In this document: in pieces, positions 33,887 through 42,155 of the stretch
Layout of the letters: each line of letters begins with the position of its first letter
Numbering within the stretch: the first letter of the stretch is position 1
Notes under the pieces: model-generated
Told to the model about the DNA's origin: nothing
Seen by the model: only the letters and a program-made list of their open reading frames with translations
Database searches by the model: none
Made by a program: the position numbers and the translations under genes
DNA from: Bacteroidota bacterium
Lineage (GTDB): Bacteria; Bacteroidota; Bacteroidia; 2-12-FULL-35-15
Assembly (NCBI GenBank): GCA_947447995.1
Contig: CANFLQ010000009.1
Coordinates: forward strand, 1 to 45,653
Direction of reading: 5' to 3'
Length of the DNA: 45,653 bases

Positions 33887-35203
33887 CTAATTATTCTTTT
33901 GCAACACCTCAAACATCGCCTTCGCCTTTAGTAAACACTCTTCGTATTCCTCTTCGGCAATAGCTTTATCAGTTATTGCACTGCCAACCATAAACGATAA
34001 ATAATTGTTTTTGGAATTATATAAAATACTTCTGATAACTACATTAAAATCAAAATCACCTTCAGGATTAATGTATCCCATTGCTCCCGAATACAAGCCT
34101 CTTTTGGTGCTTTCGTAGTGTTCTATTAATTTCATTGCACTTACTTTGGGTGCGCCAGTCATGGAGCCCATAGGGAAAGTGCTTTTAATAATATCTGTGA
34201 AATTTGCATTGTCTTTTAATTCACAACTTAAAGTAGAAACCATTTGATGCAATTGTTTAAAGCTATAAATGCCAAATAATTCTTCCACTTTTACACTACC
34301 TGTTTTTGCGATACGTGAAAAATCGTTACGAACCAAATCTACAATCATCACATTTTCGCTACGTTCTTTGTTGCTATTTTGTAATTCGTGTTTAAGTTGT
34401 TCATCTTCTGCTTTGTTTACTGAGCGTTTAATGGTTCCCTTGATGGGTTGGGAAATTAACTTGTTTGCACGTTTTTGTAAATACCTTTCCGGACTTGCAC
34501 AAAGCGCATAAAGGTTGTCAAATTTGCAATAAGCCGAAAATGGAGCTTCGGAAATTTGATTTAGTTTTTCAAAAATTGCTACGGTGTTTATAACAGCATT
34601 TTTAGCGTAAAATTCCTGGCAAAAATTTACTTCATAAATATCACCTTTGTGAATATGTTGTTTGAGTTGATTCACCGAATTAATGTATTCGGTTCTTTTA
34701 ATTTTAGATTGAATAACAACCTCGTTAACTGGCAGCAACTCCCCCTTCAGGGGGCTAGGGGGGCTAATACTCAAATTGTAAATATCTTCTGCTTCTTGTT
34801 TTGAGATGCGTTCATCATCATAAATAACCGAAATAGAATCTGGATACATTTGAATCACCACTTTCGGCACAAAAAAGTTAAGCAATGGAAACCCCAATCC
34901 ATCCTTATTTTCAGAGCTTAATTGTTCTATCGTATTTTTTAGATCATAAGTAAGATAGCCGAATAACCATGATTTTTTTTTGTCAATCAACTGTTGTAAT
35001 TCTTCCAATGCGTTGTCAGAATCGTTTTGTTCGATTTCCTGAACAGCACCAACAGCAATGATTTTAGAAGCTTGCAGGCGTTGGTTTTTATTTGCCTGTA
35101 AGTTAGAATCAAAAATACAAACATGTTTGAACTGTTTGTTCAACGCGTGTATGTTAATGGTTACGCCCTTTTCGGGAATTGTATATGTTAATGTTTGGAG
35201 CAC
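33887..35203 (-). CDS. pabB: Aminodeoxychorismate synthase component I
   Basis: A chorismate-binding enzyme of about 438 residues that aminates chorismate for folate synthesis (PabB rather than TrpE by overall pattern). An N-terminal domain (1-145) is followed by the chorismate-binding core: RTEYINSVNQLKQHIHKGDIYEVNFCQEF, the Lys/Gly motif QPIKGTIKRS, ELQNSNKERSENVMIVDLVRNDF, FPMGSMTGAPKVSAM and GLYSGAMGYI. The QPIKGT element is the Lys-type signature of PabB. GTG at 35203 is preferred over the TTG at 35209, because a -7 element (TATCTTTG) overlaps the latter. A palindromic repeat is read through in the interdomain linker (SPPSPLKGEL, about residues 147-156 from GTG). It stands alone on the minus strand, diverging from mraZ. 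Confidence 0.9.
   Translation of the reverse strand: MLQTLTYTIPEKGVTINIHALNKQFKHVCIFDSNLQANKNQRLQASKIIAVGAVQEIEQNDSDNALEELQQLIDKKKSWLFGYLTYDLKNTIEQLSSENKDGLGFPLLNFFVPKVVIQMYPDSISVIYDDERISKQEAEDIYNLSISPPSPLKGELLPVNEVVIQSKIKRTEYINSVNQLKQHIHKGDIYEVNFCQEFYAKNAVINTVAIFEKLNQISEAPFSAYCKFDNLYALCASPERYLQKRANKLISQPIKGTIKRSVNKAEDEQLKHELQNSNKERSENVMIVDLVRNDFSRIAKTGSVKVEELFGIYSFKQLHQMVSTLSCELKDNANFTDIIKSTFPMGSMTGAPKVSAMKLIEHYESTKRGLYSGAMGYINPEGDFDFNVVIRSILYNSKNNYLSFMVGSAITDKAIAEEEYEECLLKAKAMFEVLQKNN
34738..34763. repeat. GC-rich palindromic repeat inside pabB (copy B)
   Basis: CTCCCCC, TTCA and GGGGGCTAGGGGGG: a palindrome (CCCCC/GGGGG) followed by a second G-run arm, the same design as the copies near murD but shorter. 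It is read in frame as PPSPLKGE. Confidence 0.75.
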
Positions 35204-35206
35204 GCA

Positions 35207-35214
35207 CAAAGATA
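35207..35214 (-). promoter_or_regulatory. Candidate -7 element (TATCTTTG) of pabB
   Basis: Identical to the rnr element. Its last base is 4 positions before the G of the GTG start at 35203; the transcription start should fall on the start codon. Confidence 0.45.
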
Positions 35215-35439
35215 GTTTTTAATAAAGTTTTTGCCCAAAAAAAATTTGCAATCTACTGAACCAAAATTCAGGATGTTTTCAGCAGGTAAAAATTTCCCAC
35301 TTTGATAATATTTGAAAAATTAACAAATTAAAATTTATTGTAATCCTTTATCTAATGTAGTTATAGGCTCTATTTAGGTTTTTATTGATGATTATATTTT
35401 GCGTCGTTCAATGTCGAAAACCTAAAAGTTTTCAACAAA

Positions 35440-35469
35440 GTGGTAAATTGTGGTAAAAAGTGGGAAATT
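35440..35469 (+). promoter_or_regulatory. MraZ operator: three 10-bp direct repeats
   Basis: Three consecutive decamers, GTGGTAAATT, GTGGTAAAAA and GTGGGAAATT, each with a TGG(T/G) core repeated every 10 bases, 38 bases before mraZ. E. coli MraZ binds TGGGN boxes spaced by 5 bases, that is, a 10-base period, in front of its own operon. The match in motif, period and place supports an autoregulatory operator. Confidence 0.85.
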
Positions 35470-35506
35470 TGTTTTTATTTTTACAAACGATAGTAAATAA
35501 ATCACA

Positions 35507-35974
35507 ATGGATAGTTTGTTTGGAGTTTATGAGTGCAGTGCAGATGCGAAAGGTCGCGTGATGCTGCCTGTTGCTTTTAAAAAGCAACTTGCCAAGCAAC
35601 TCAAAGGTGGTTTTGTGATGAAACGCAGCATTTTTAGTAAGTCGCTTGAATTATATCCAATGGCAACTTGGAACGAAATGGTGAAAGAAGTAAACAAGCT
35701 AAACAAGTTTGTGAAAAAAAATGTGGAGTTCATCCGCATGTTTAACTACGGTGTAGTGCCTGTTGAATTGGATGTTTCTGGAAGGTTATTGATTTCAAAA
35801 GACCTGATAACCTTTTCGGGCATCAATAAAAATATTGTGATGGCTGCGGCAGGAGATAGGATTGAGATTTGGGATACCAAAGCATACGAGAAATTTATTA
35901 ACGACAGTACTCAGGATTTTGAAAAACTGGCAGAGGATGTTATGGGAGGTATTCAACCAACTCCCGGCGAATAA
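35507..35974 (+). CDS. mraZ: Transcriptional regulator MraZ
   Basis: A 155-residue MraZ with two tandem AbrB-like swapped-hairpin halves: 5-60 (GVYECSADAKGRVMLPVAFKKQL) and 80-125 (VPVELDVSGRLLISKDLITFSGI), each with the DxxGR DNA-contact motif. MraZ forms a ring and represses its own operon by binding direct repeats upstream; three such boxes lie at 35440-35469. It is the first gene of the dcw cluster. Its stop overlaps the rsmH ATG by one base (TAATG), so the two are translationally coupled. Confidence 0.96.
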   Translation: MDSLFGVYECSADAKGRVMLPVAFKKQLAKQLKGGFVMKRSIFSKSLELYPMATWNEMVKEVNKLNKFVKKNVEFIRMFNYGVVPVELDVSGRLLISKDLITFSGINKNIVMAAAGDRIEIWDTKAYEKFINDSTQDFEKLAEDVMGGIQPTPGE

Positions 35975-36870
35975 TGGACTATCACAACCCTGTTCTTTTA
36001 AAAAATTGTATAGAAGGCTTAAATATTAATCCTAAGGGGATTTATGTAGATGTAACATTTGGTGGTGGCGGACATTCAAGGGAGATACTGAAACACCTTA
36101 CTACAGGCAAGTTATACGCTTTTGATCAGGATGAAGATGCTGTGAAAAATAAAATTGACGATGAACGATTTGTGTTGATTCGTCAAAATTTCAGGTATCT
36201 GAAAAACTTTTTAAAGATGTACAACGCATTGCCAATAGATGGATTGTTGGCTGATTTGGGCGTTTCATCACATCAGTTTGACGAAGCAGAGCGGGGTTTT
36301 TCTACTCGTTTTGATGCCAAGCTAGATATGAGAATGGATAGAGGTGCAAAGCTAACAGCAGCAGAAGTGCTGAATACATACACTGAAGAAGATTTAAAAC
36401 GCATTTTTAAAATGTACGGCGAAGTGGAAAATGCAGGTAGGTTGGCTTATCACATTGTTCATTCAAGAAACACAAAAAAGATTGAAACAGTAAATGATTT
36501 AAAACTAGCAATTGATAAATGTGTGAAGCGTGGCAGAGAAAATAAATATTATGCTCAGGTATTTCAGGCATTAAGAATAGAGGTAAATAAAGAGCTGGAC
36601 GCATTAAAAGAGTTGTTAACTCAAAGTTTGGAGGTTATTAAACCGGGTGGCAGATTGGTTGTTATTTCTTACCAATCATTAGAAGATAAATTGGTGAAGA
36701 ACATTATTCGCAGCGGAAAATTTGAAGGGGAAGTGGAAAAAGATTTTTTTGGAAATCAATTAACACCCTTAACCGCAATTACCCGAAAGGCAATTGTACC
36801 AAGCGAAGAAGAGATAGCAGAGAATAGCAGAGCACGCAGTGCAAAATTGAGAATAGCTGAAAAAAAATAG
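35974..36870 (+). CDS. rsmH: 16S rRNA (cytosine(1402)-N(4))-methyltransferase
   Basis: A 298-residue SAM-dependent methyltransferase for N4 of C1402 in 16S rRNA. SAM-binding motif YVDVTFGGGGHSREIL (about 24-39); catalytic/structural segments LLADLGVSSHQFDEAERGFSTRFDAKLDMRMD and EVLNTYTEEDLKRIFKMYGEVENA; and the C-terminal GRLVVISYQSLEDKLVKN and LTPLTAITRKAI, with the typical N.RARSAKLR end. Second gene of the dcw cluster; overlaps mraZ by one base and is followed by ftsL after 5 bases. Confidence 0.97.
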   Translation: MDYHNPVLLKNCIEGLNINPKGIYVDVTFGGGGHSREILKHLTTGKLYAFDQDEDAVKNKIDDERFVLIRQNFRYLKNFLKMYNALPIDGLLADLGVSSHQFDEAERGFSTRFDAKLDMRMDRGAKLTAAEVLNTYTEEDLKRIFKMYGEVENAGRLAYHIVHSRNTKKIETVNDLKLAIDKCVKRGRENKYYAQVFQALRIEVNKELDALKELLTQSLEVIKPGGRLVVISYQSLEDKLVKNIIRSGKFEGEVEKDFFGNQLTPLTAITRKAIVPSEEEIAENSRARSAKLRIAEKK

Positions 36871-36875
36871 AATAA

Positions 36876-37268
36876 ATGGGAAACAACTTTAAAGAACAAC
36901 AAACCCCTGAAGAACCTAAAAAACCTGCAACTCCTGAAAAGGAGAACAAGGTTATCCGTTCGGTGGCGAGTGTTGTCAGCGGTAGTTTCCTTTCCAAAGA
37001 AACAACAATTAAAAATTTTCCATTCATTTTCTTCTTGTCGTTTTTAGCCATTTGTTATATCGCAAACGGTTATTATGTGGATGATCAGGTAAGAAAAGTG
37101 AATCGCTTGACGGGCGAAATCAAGGAATTAAGAACTCAATACATTGTTGCAAAAGATTCATTAGTTATTAAAAGTAAACAAACAGAAGTTGCAAAAGCGT
37201 TGGCTGTGATGCAAACGGGAATTAAAGAAAGTGTGGTACCTCCTAAAAAGATAGCTATATGGAAGTGA
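36876..37268 (+). CDS. ftsL: FtsL-like cell division protein
   Basis: A 130-residue bitopic protein: a charged Pro/Glu/Lys-rich cytoplasmic tail (1-46), one membrane helix (about 47-65, FPFIFFLSFLAICYIANGY), and a periplasmic coiled coil (68-110, VRKVNRLTGEIKELRTQYI). This is the FtsL layout, and it occupies FtsL's place in the dcw cluster between rsmH and ftsI, though sequence similarity is low as usual for the family. FtsL links FtsB/FtsQ to the FtsWI synthase. It overlaps ftsI by 10 bases. Confidence 0.85.
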   Translation: MGNNFKEQQTPEEPKKPATPEKENKVIRSVASVVSGSFLSKETTIKNFPFIFFLSFLAICYIANGYYVDDQVRKVNRLTGEIKELRTQYIVAKDSLVIKSKQTEVAKALAVMQTGIKESVVPPKKIAIWK

Positions 37269-39373
37269 AAAAAGACATGCTTTGGCGCGTTTATCTCATC
37301 TACTTTTTTATATGTCTTTTTGGTGTTGCTATCATTTATAAAATTTTCATCATCCAATTTTCTGAAGGTGATGAATGGCGTGCAAAATCAAAAAAATTCT
37401 CTACCAAGTTATTTGATGTAGAAGCTGTAAGAGGTAATATTTACGATGCTAACGGAATTTTACTGGCAACCTCATTGCCTTATTACGAAGTTGGAATGGA
37501 TGTGAATGTTGAAGCTACTACGCAAGAAGTGTTTGATGAGAATGTGGATTCTTTGGCTGTTTGTTTTGCAAATCTGTATCCTGATAAATCAGAAAGAGAA
37601 TATAAAAAGTTATTGGTGAAAGCGCGTAAGGACGGCGACAGATGGGTGGAGCTTCGTAAAGGTGTTTCGTATGCGGAGTTGCAAAAGATAAAAAAATTCC
37701 CCATCATCCGAAGAGGAAGAAACAGAGGAGGTTTTAATTATATCCAAACCAACAAACGTGAACGCCCTTTTCAAAATTTAGCTGGTCGTACCATCGGCAA
37801 TTACAATAAAGAAGGTACAGGTAAATCGTACGGTTTGGAAAGTGCCTATAACAGTTATCTGCAAGGTGAAAGCGGACAACGTTTGATGCAAAAAATTGCA
37901 GGTGGCGTTTGGAAACCAATCAATGAAGAAGAAGAATTTAAGTTAGAAGATGGCGATGATGTTATTTCTACCATTGATATAAATATACAGGACGTTGCTT
38001 CCAATTCGTTGATGAATTCTTTGAAAAAACACGGTGCCGATCATGGTTGTTTGGTATTGATGGAAGTAAAAACCGGTGAGGTTAAAGCAATTGCAAATCT
38101 TACTCGCAGAGATTCCTCCAATTATGTAGAGAATTTGAATTACGCTGTTGGTGTAGCAACAGTACCAGGTTCAACATTTAAGTTGCCTTCCTTGGTTGCT
38201 GTGATGGAAGATTACAATGTGAAGTTGAGTGAAGTGGTTGACATCGGAAACGGTGTTTGTTATTACAGCGATGCAAAAGTGGCGGACTCTCATCATCCGG
38301 AAAAAAGCAGGGTTACTGTGCAGGAAGTTTTTGAACAATCGTCAAACGTAGGTGTAACAAAAATTATTACCGGTTATTACGGTAAAGATCCTCAAAAATA
38401 CATTGACCGTTTGTACCAAATGAATTTGAACTCGCCCTTAAATATTAGTCTGCCGGGTGAAGCACAACCCTATATTAAAACAACACAAGATAAAAGCTGG
38501 TCTAAAATTTCATTGCCTTGGATTAGTTATGGATACGAATCTAGAATTACTCCTTTACAGATATTAAATTTTTATAGCGCAATTGCCAACAATGGTAGAA
38601 TGATGCGACCAATGTTTGTAAAAGAGGTTAAAAAGCGCGGTAAGACTGTTAAAAAGTTTGATGCAGAAGAGATCAATCCGGCTATCTGCTCTCAATCAAC
38701 AGTGGAAAAAGCAAAAAAAATGATGGAAGGTGTTGTGTTGAATGGCACTGCAAAAAGTTTAAAAGCTGCCGATTATCAGATTGCAGGAAAAACTGGTACG
38801 GCGCAAATGGGTAAGGTGAATGGTAAAATGACCTATCAGGCATCCTTTGTTGGTTATTTTCCGGCCGATAATCCAAAATATGCATGCATAGTGGTGGTAA
38901 GTGCACCTTCCGGAGATGCTTATTATGGTGGTGTTGTAGCTGGTCCTGTATTTAAAGATGTTGCGGATAAAGTGTATTCAACAAGTTTGGAAATTCATAA
39001 AGAAATTAATCCGGTGGATCCAAAATTTGCATTGAGAGCGCCTTCTACAAAATCCGGATCGCAAGATGAAATTGAAACAGTTTTAAAAACACTTAAAGTG
39101 CCGGTAACAACTAATAACAAAAATGCTGAGTGGGTTTCTTCATCAACCAAGGATTCTATTCATATACAATTGGCTTCTCAAAAAATTGAATACGATTTGA
39201 AACATAAGATTATTCCCAATTTAATTGGAATGACTGCTCAGGATGCATTATATCTATTGGAAAATAGTGGTATCAGGGTAAAACTTATTGGAAGTGGAGC
39301 TGTTGCAAATCAGTCGTTGCTTGAAGGAACAACATTTACAAAAGGAACACAAATCATATTGCAATTGATATAA
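37259..39373 (+). CDS. ftsI: Class B penicillin-binding protein (FtsI/PBP3-like) with PASTA domain
   Basis: A 704-residue transpeptidase. Short cytoplasmic start and membrane anchor (about 8-32, MLWRVYLIYFFICLFGVAI), pedestal domain (about 45-230), and transpeptidase domain (about 240-590) with the active-site serine Ser305 in PGSTFK (STFK 305-308), SSN 361-363, and KTGT 511-514. A C-terminal PASTA domain (about 640-704, IIPNLIGMTAQDALYLLENSGIRVKLIG) may sense or bind peptidoglycan. It cross-links septal wall with FtsW. It starts 10 bases inside ftsL and ends 3 bases before murE. In Bacteroidota, ftsI carries PASTA more often than in Proteobacteria. Confidence 0.96.
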   Translation: MEVKKDMLWRVYLIYFFICLFGVAIIYKIFIIQFSEGDEWRAKSKKFSTKLFDVEAVRGNIYDANGILLATSLPYYEVGMDVNVEATTQEVFDENVDSLAVCFANLYPDKSEREYKKLLVKARKDGDRWVELRKGVSYAELQKIKKFPIIRRGRNRGGFNYIQTNKRERPFQNLAGRTIGNYNKEGTGKSYGLESAYNSYLQGESGQRLMQKIAGGVWKPINEEEEFKLEDGDDVISTIDINIQDVASNSLMNSLKKHGADHGCLVLMEVKTGEVKAIANLTRRDSSNYVENLNYAVGVATVPGSTFKLPSLVAVMEDYNVKLSEVVDIGNGVCYYSDAKVADSHHPEKSRVTVQEVFEQSSNVGVTKIITGYYGKDPQKYIDRLYQMNLNSPLNISLPGEAQPYIKTTQDKSWSKISLPWISYGYESRITPLQILNFYSAIANNGRMMRPMFVKEVKKRGKTVKKFDAEEINPAICSQSTVEKAKKMMEGVVLNGTAKSLKAADYQIAGKTGTAQMGKVNGKMTYQASFVGYFPADNPKYACIVVVSAPSGDAYYGGVVAGPVFKDVADKVYSTSLEIHKEINPVDPKFALRAPSTKSGSQDEIETVLKTLKVPVTTNNKNAEWVSSSTKDSIHIQLASQKIEYDLKHKIIPNLIGMTAQDALYLLENSGIRVKLIGSGAVANQSLLEGTTFTKGTQIILQLI

Positions 39374-39376
39374 TAT

Positions 39377-40840
39377 ATGAAATTATTAAAAGACATATTA
39401 TACAAAGTAAGAATAGTTGAAGTAATCGGTTCAACCAATGTTGCAATAACGGCTATTAGTTTTGATTCCCGAAAAATTGAAAAAGATAGTTTATTTATTG
39501 CTGTAAAAGGTACTCAAAGCGATGGACACAAATACATTGATGATACCATTACAAAAGGAGCTATTGCTATTTTGTGTGAAGAACTCCCCAAAAAATTAGA
39601 TGAAAAAGTTACCTATATAAAAGTAAGTGATACCACAGCAGCGCTTGGTATTGTTGCCGGTAATTTTTACGATAATCCTTCTGAAAGTTTATCGTTGGTT
39701 GGTGTTACCGGAACAAATGGAAAAACTACAACAGTTACGTTGCTTTTTAATTTGTTTAAAAAATTGGGTTATAAAGTAGGTCTAATCTCCACAGTAAAAA
39801 ATCAGATTAACAATGATTTATATCCTTCCACACATACTACGCCTGATGCAATTGAGCTGAATGCATTGCTTCGTCAAATGGTGGATAAAGGGTGTTCACA
39901 TTGCTTTATGGAAGTGAGTTCACATGCAGTGGTACAAAACAGAATTGCCGGAGTTCGCTTTGTTGGTGGGGTATTTACCAATATTACTCACGATCATTTG
40001 GATTATCATAAAACATTTGAAGAATACATAAAAGCAAAAAAAGGATTTTTTGATATGTTGGGGAAAGATGCCTTTGCATTGGTAAATAAAGATGATGCAA
40101 ATGGTGAAATAATGGTTCAAAATACCAAAGCAGTAAAAAAATCCTATTCACTTCGCGCCATGGCTGATTTCAAATGCAAAGTGGTAGAAAATCAATTTAG
40201 CGGTTTGCACTTAAACATTGATAACAATGAAGTGTGGAGTAAATTGATTGGCAGTTTTAATGCCTATAACCTTTTGGCAGTGTACGCTACAGCGATAATG
40301 TTAAAAGAAGATAAAACCAATGTGCTTACTACGCTGAGCACGTTGAGTTCGGTAGAAGGTCGTTTTCAATACATCCGATCAGACAATGGAATAATAGGAA
40401 TTGTTGATTATGCGCACACTCCCGACGCATTGGTGAACGTGTTAAAAACCATTAATGATATACGTACTGGTAATGAACAGGTAATTACCGTTGTTGGTTG
40501 TGGTGGCGATCGGGATGCAGCTAAACGCCCTATGATGGCGAAAATTGCCTGTGATTTGAGTAACAGGGTAATTCTTACATCCGATAATCCAAGAAGCGAA
40601 GATCCCGATTCAATTATTAAACAAATGCAAAAAGGTGTGGACGCGGTAAATCATAAAAAAACCTTATCCATTAACGATAGAAGTGAAGCAATTAAAACAG
40701 CATGTTCAATTGCTCAACCAGGTGATATTATACTGGTTGCCGGTAAAGGACATGAAAAATATCAAGAGATAAAAGGGGTAAAGCATTCGTTTGATGATAT
40801 GCTGGTATTACAAGAAAACTTAAAACTATTTCTAAAATAA
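39377..40840 (+). CDS. murE: UDP-N-acetylmuramoyl-tripeptide synthetase MurE
   Basis: A 487-residue Mur ligase that adds the third amino acid to UDP-MurNAc-Ala-Glu. ATP-binding loop [13 protein letters not shown] (108-120), central-domain motifs [12 protein letters not shown] and [13 protein letters not shown] (which holds the conserved His/Glu), ITHDHLDYH, and the C-terminal [14 protein letters not shown] and [10 protein letters not shown]. The DNPR motif indicates meso-diaminopimelate as substrate, as expected for the phylum. C-terminal catalysis includes [11 protein letters not shown]. It ends 1 base into mraY (TAATG overlap). There is no murF between murE and mraY. Confidence 0.97.
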   Translation: MKLLKDILYKVRIVEVIGSTNVAITAISFDSRKIEKDSLFIAVKGTQSDGHKYIDDTITKGAIAILCEELPKKLDEKVTYIKVSDTTAALGIVAGNFYDNPSESLSLVGVTGTNGKTTTVTLLFNLFKKLGYKVGLISTVKNQINNDLYPSTHTTPDAIELNALLRQMVDKGCSHCFMEVSSHAVVQNRIAGVRFVGGVFTNITHDHLDYHKTFEEYIKAKKGFFDMLGKDAFALVNKDDANGEIMVQNTKAVKKSYSLRAMADFKCKVVENQFSGLHLNIDNNEVWSKLIGSFNAYNLLAVYATAIMLKEDKTNVLTTLSTLSSVEGRFQYIRSDNGIIGIVDYAHTPDALVNVLKTINDIRTGNEQVITVVGCGGDRDAAKRPMMAKIACDLSNRVILTSDNPRSEDPDSIIKQMQKGVDAVNHKKTLSINDRSEAIKTACSIAQPGDIILVAGKGHEKYQEIKGVKHSFDDMLVLQENLKLFLK

Positions 40841-42108
40841 TGTTCTACTATCTATTCGACTTTTTAGACAAGCAGTTCAACTTTCCCGGAGCAGGAGTGT
40901 TTCAATACATCTCCTTCCGAGCTGCAATGGCATTGATTTTTTCATTGCTAATATCATTGGTGTTTGGTAAATCCATCATCAATTTATTGCACAAAAAACA
41001 AGTAGGAGAAACAGTTCGCGACTTAGGTTTAGATGGTCAATTGCAAAAGAAAGGTACTCCTACAATGGGCGGTTTAATTATACTTTCAGCCATTGTTGTT
41101 CCAACATTATTATTTGCAAAATTACATAACGTATATATTATGTTATTGTTATTGTCTACTGTATGGCTTGGTGCTATTGGGTTTTTGGATGATTACATTA
41201 AAGTATTCAAAAAAGATAAAGCGGGTTTAGCTGGTAAATTTAAAGTGTTAGGTCAGGTTGGAATAGGTTTAATAGTTGGGGTTACCCTATATTTTCATGA
41301 TGATGTAGTTGTTCGTAATCGCGTTCACAGTAGTGGTCAAAGTGCTTATTCCATTGAAGCGGCAAATCAGGCAAAACAATTACCTGGCATGCCCGAATAT
41401 TCAAAAGAGGAAACAAAGTCGATGAAAACAACCATTCCTTTTGTGAAAAATAATGAATTTGATTATTCGTCTTTGCTTTCATTTTTAGGTGATGGTTATC
41501 AAAAGTGGGCATGGTTAATTTTTATACCAATCGTTATTTTAATTGTTACGGCTGTATCCAATGGCGCCAATATAACCGATGGTATTGACGGTTTGGCAAC
41601 AGGTACATCAGCAATTATAGGGGTTACATTGGCTGTACTTGCTTATGTATCGGGTAACAGAGTTTTTGCAGATTATTTGAACATCATGTACATACCCAAT
41701 GTAGGAGAACTCGTAATTTTTATTGCTGCATTTGTTGGAGCTTGTGTAGGTTTTTTATGGTACAACTCTTTTCCGGCTCAAGTGTTCATGGGTGATACAG
41801 GTAGTTTGGCTTTAGGTGGTATCATCGCCGTTTTTGCTTTTGCTATTCGTAAAGAACTTTTGATTCCCATTTTATGTGGTGTGTTTTTAGTTGAAAATCT
41901 TTCTGTAATGCTACAAGTAGGGTACTTCAAATTGATGAAACGAAAACACGGAATCGAATTTGCCCGCGCAAACAGGCTTTTTAAAATGGCTCCATTGCAT
42001 CATCATTATCAAAAATTAGGATTTCACGAAGCGAAAATTGTATCCCGTTTCTGGATCATCGGAATTATGTTGGCAGTGTTAACTATTGTAACCTTGAAGT
42101 TAAGATAA
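40840..42108 (+). CDS. mraY: Phospho-N-acetylmuramoyl-pentapeptide-transferase MraY
   Basis: A 422-residue membrane enzyme making lipid I from UDP-MurNAc-pentapeptide and undecaprenyl phosphate. Ten membrane segments; catalytic Asp residues in [18 protein letters not shown] (Asp117/118), [16 protein letters not shown] (240-255), and [12 protein letters not shown], with the substrate loop APLHHHYQ near the C-terminus. It is about 60 residues longer than E. coli MraY because of an extra hydrophilic segment (about 155-222) after the fourth helix, normal in Bacteroidota. It overlaps murE by one base. Palindromic repeats begin 6 bases after its stop. Confidence 0.97.
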   Translation: MFYYLFDFLDKQFNFPGAGVFQYISFRAAMALIFSLLISLVFGKSIINLLHKKQVGETVRDLGLDGQLQKKGTPTMGGLIILSAIVVPTLLFAKLHNVYIMLLLLSTVWLGAIGFLDDYIKVFKKDKAGLAGKFKVLGQVGIGLIVGVTLYFHDDVVVRNRVHSSGQSAYSIEAANQAKQLPGMPEYSKEETKSMKTTIPFVKNNEFDYSSLLSFLGDGYQKWAWLIFIPIVILIVTAVSNGANITDGIDGLATGTSAIIGVTLAVLAYVSGNRVFADYLNIMYIPNVGELVIFIAAFVGACVGFLWYNSFPAQVFMGDTGSLALGGIIAVFAFAIRKELLIPILCGVFLVENLSVMLQVGYFKLMKRKHGIEFARANRLFKMAPLHHHYQKLGFHEAKIVSRFWIIGIMLAVLTIVTLKLR

Positions 42109-42114
42109 AATACT

Positions 42115-42150
42115 TCTCCCCTTCATCCCCTCTCCTGAAGGAGAGGGGGC
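42115..42150. repeat. GC-rich palindromic repeat after mraY (copy C)
   Basis: CCCCTCTCCT (42127-42136), GA, AGGAGAGGGG (42139-42148): a perfect 10-bp stem, with an outer left arm CTCCCC. Its right arm contains AAGGAGAG just before the murD TTG, so the repeat may supply a ribosome-binding sequence. Confidence 0.85.
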
Positions 42151-42155
42151 AAGAG

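Noticed and set aside
40838-40842. Missing murF between murE and mraY as a deletion
   Set aside because: murE and mraY overlap by one base, and the absence of murF here is usual in this phylum.
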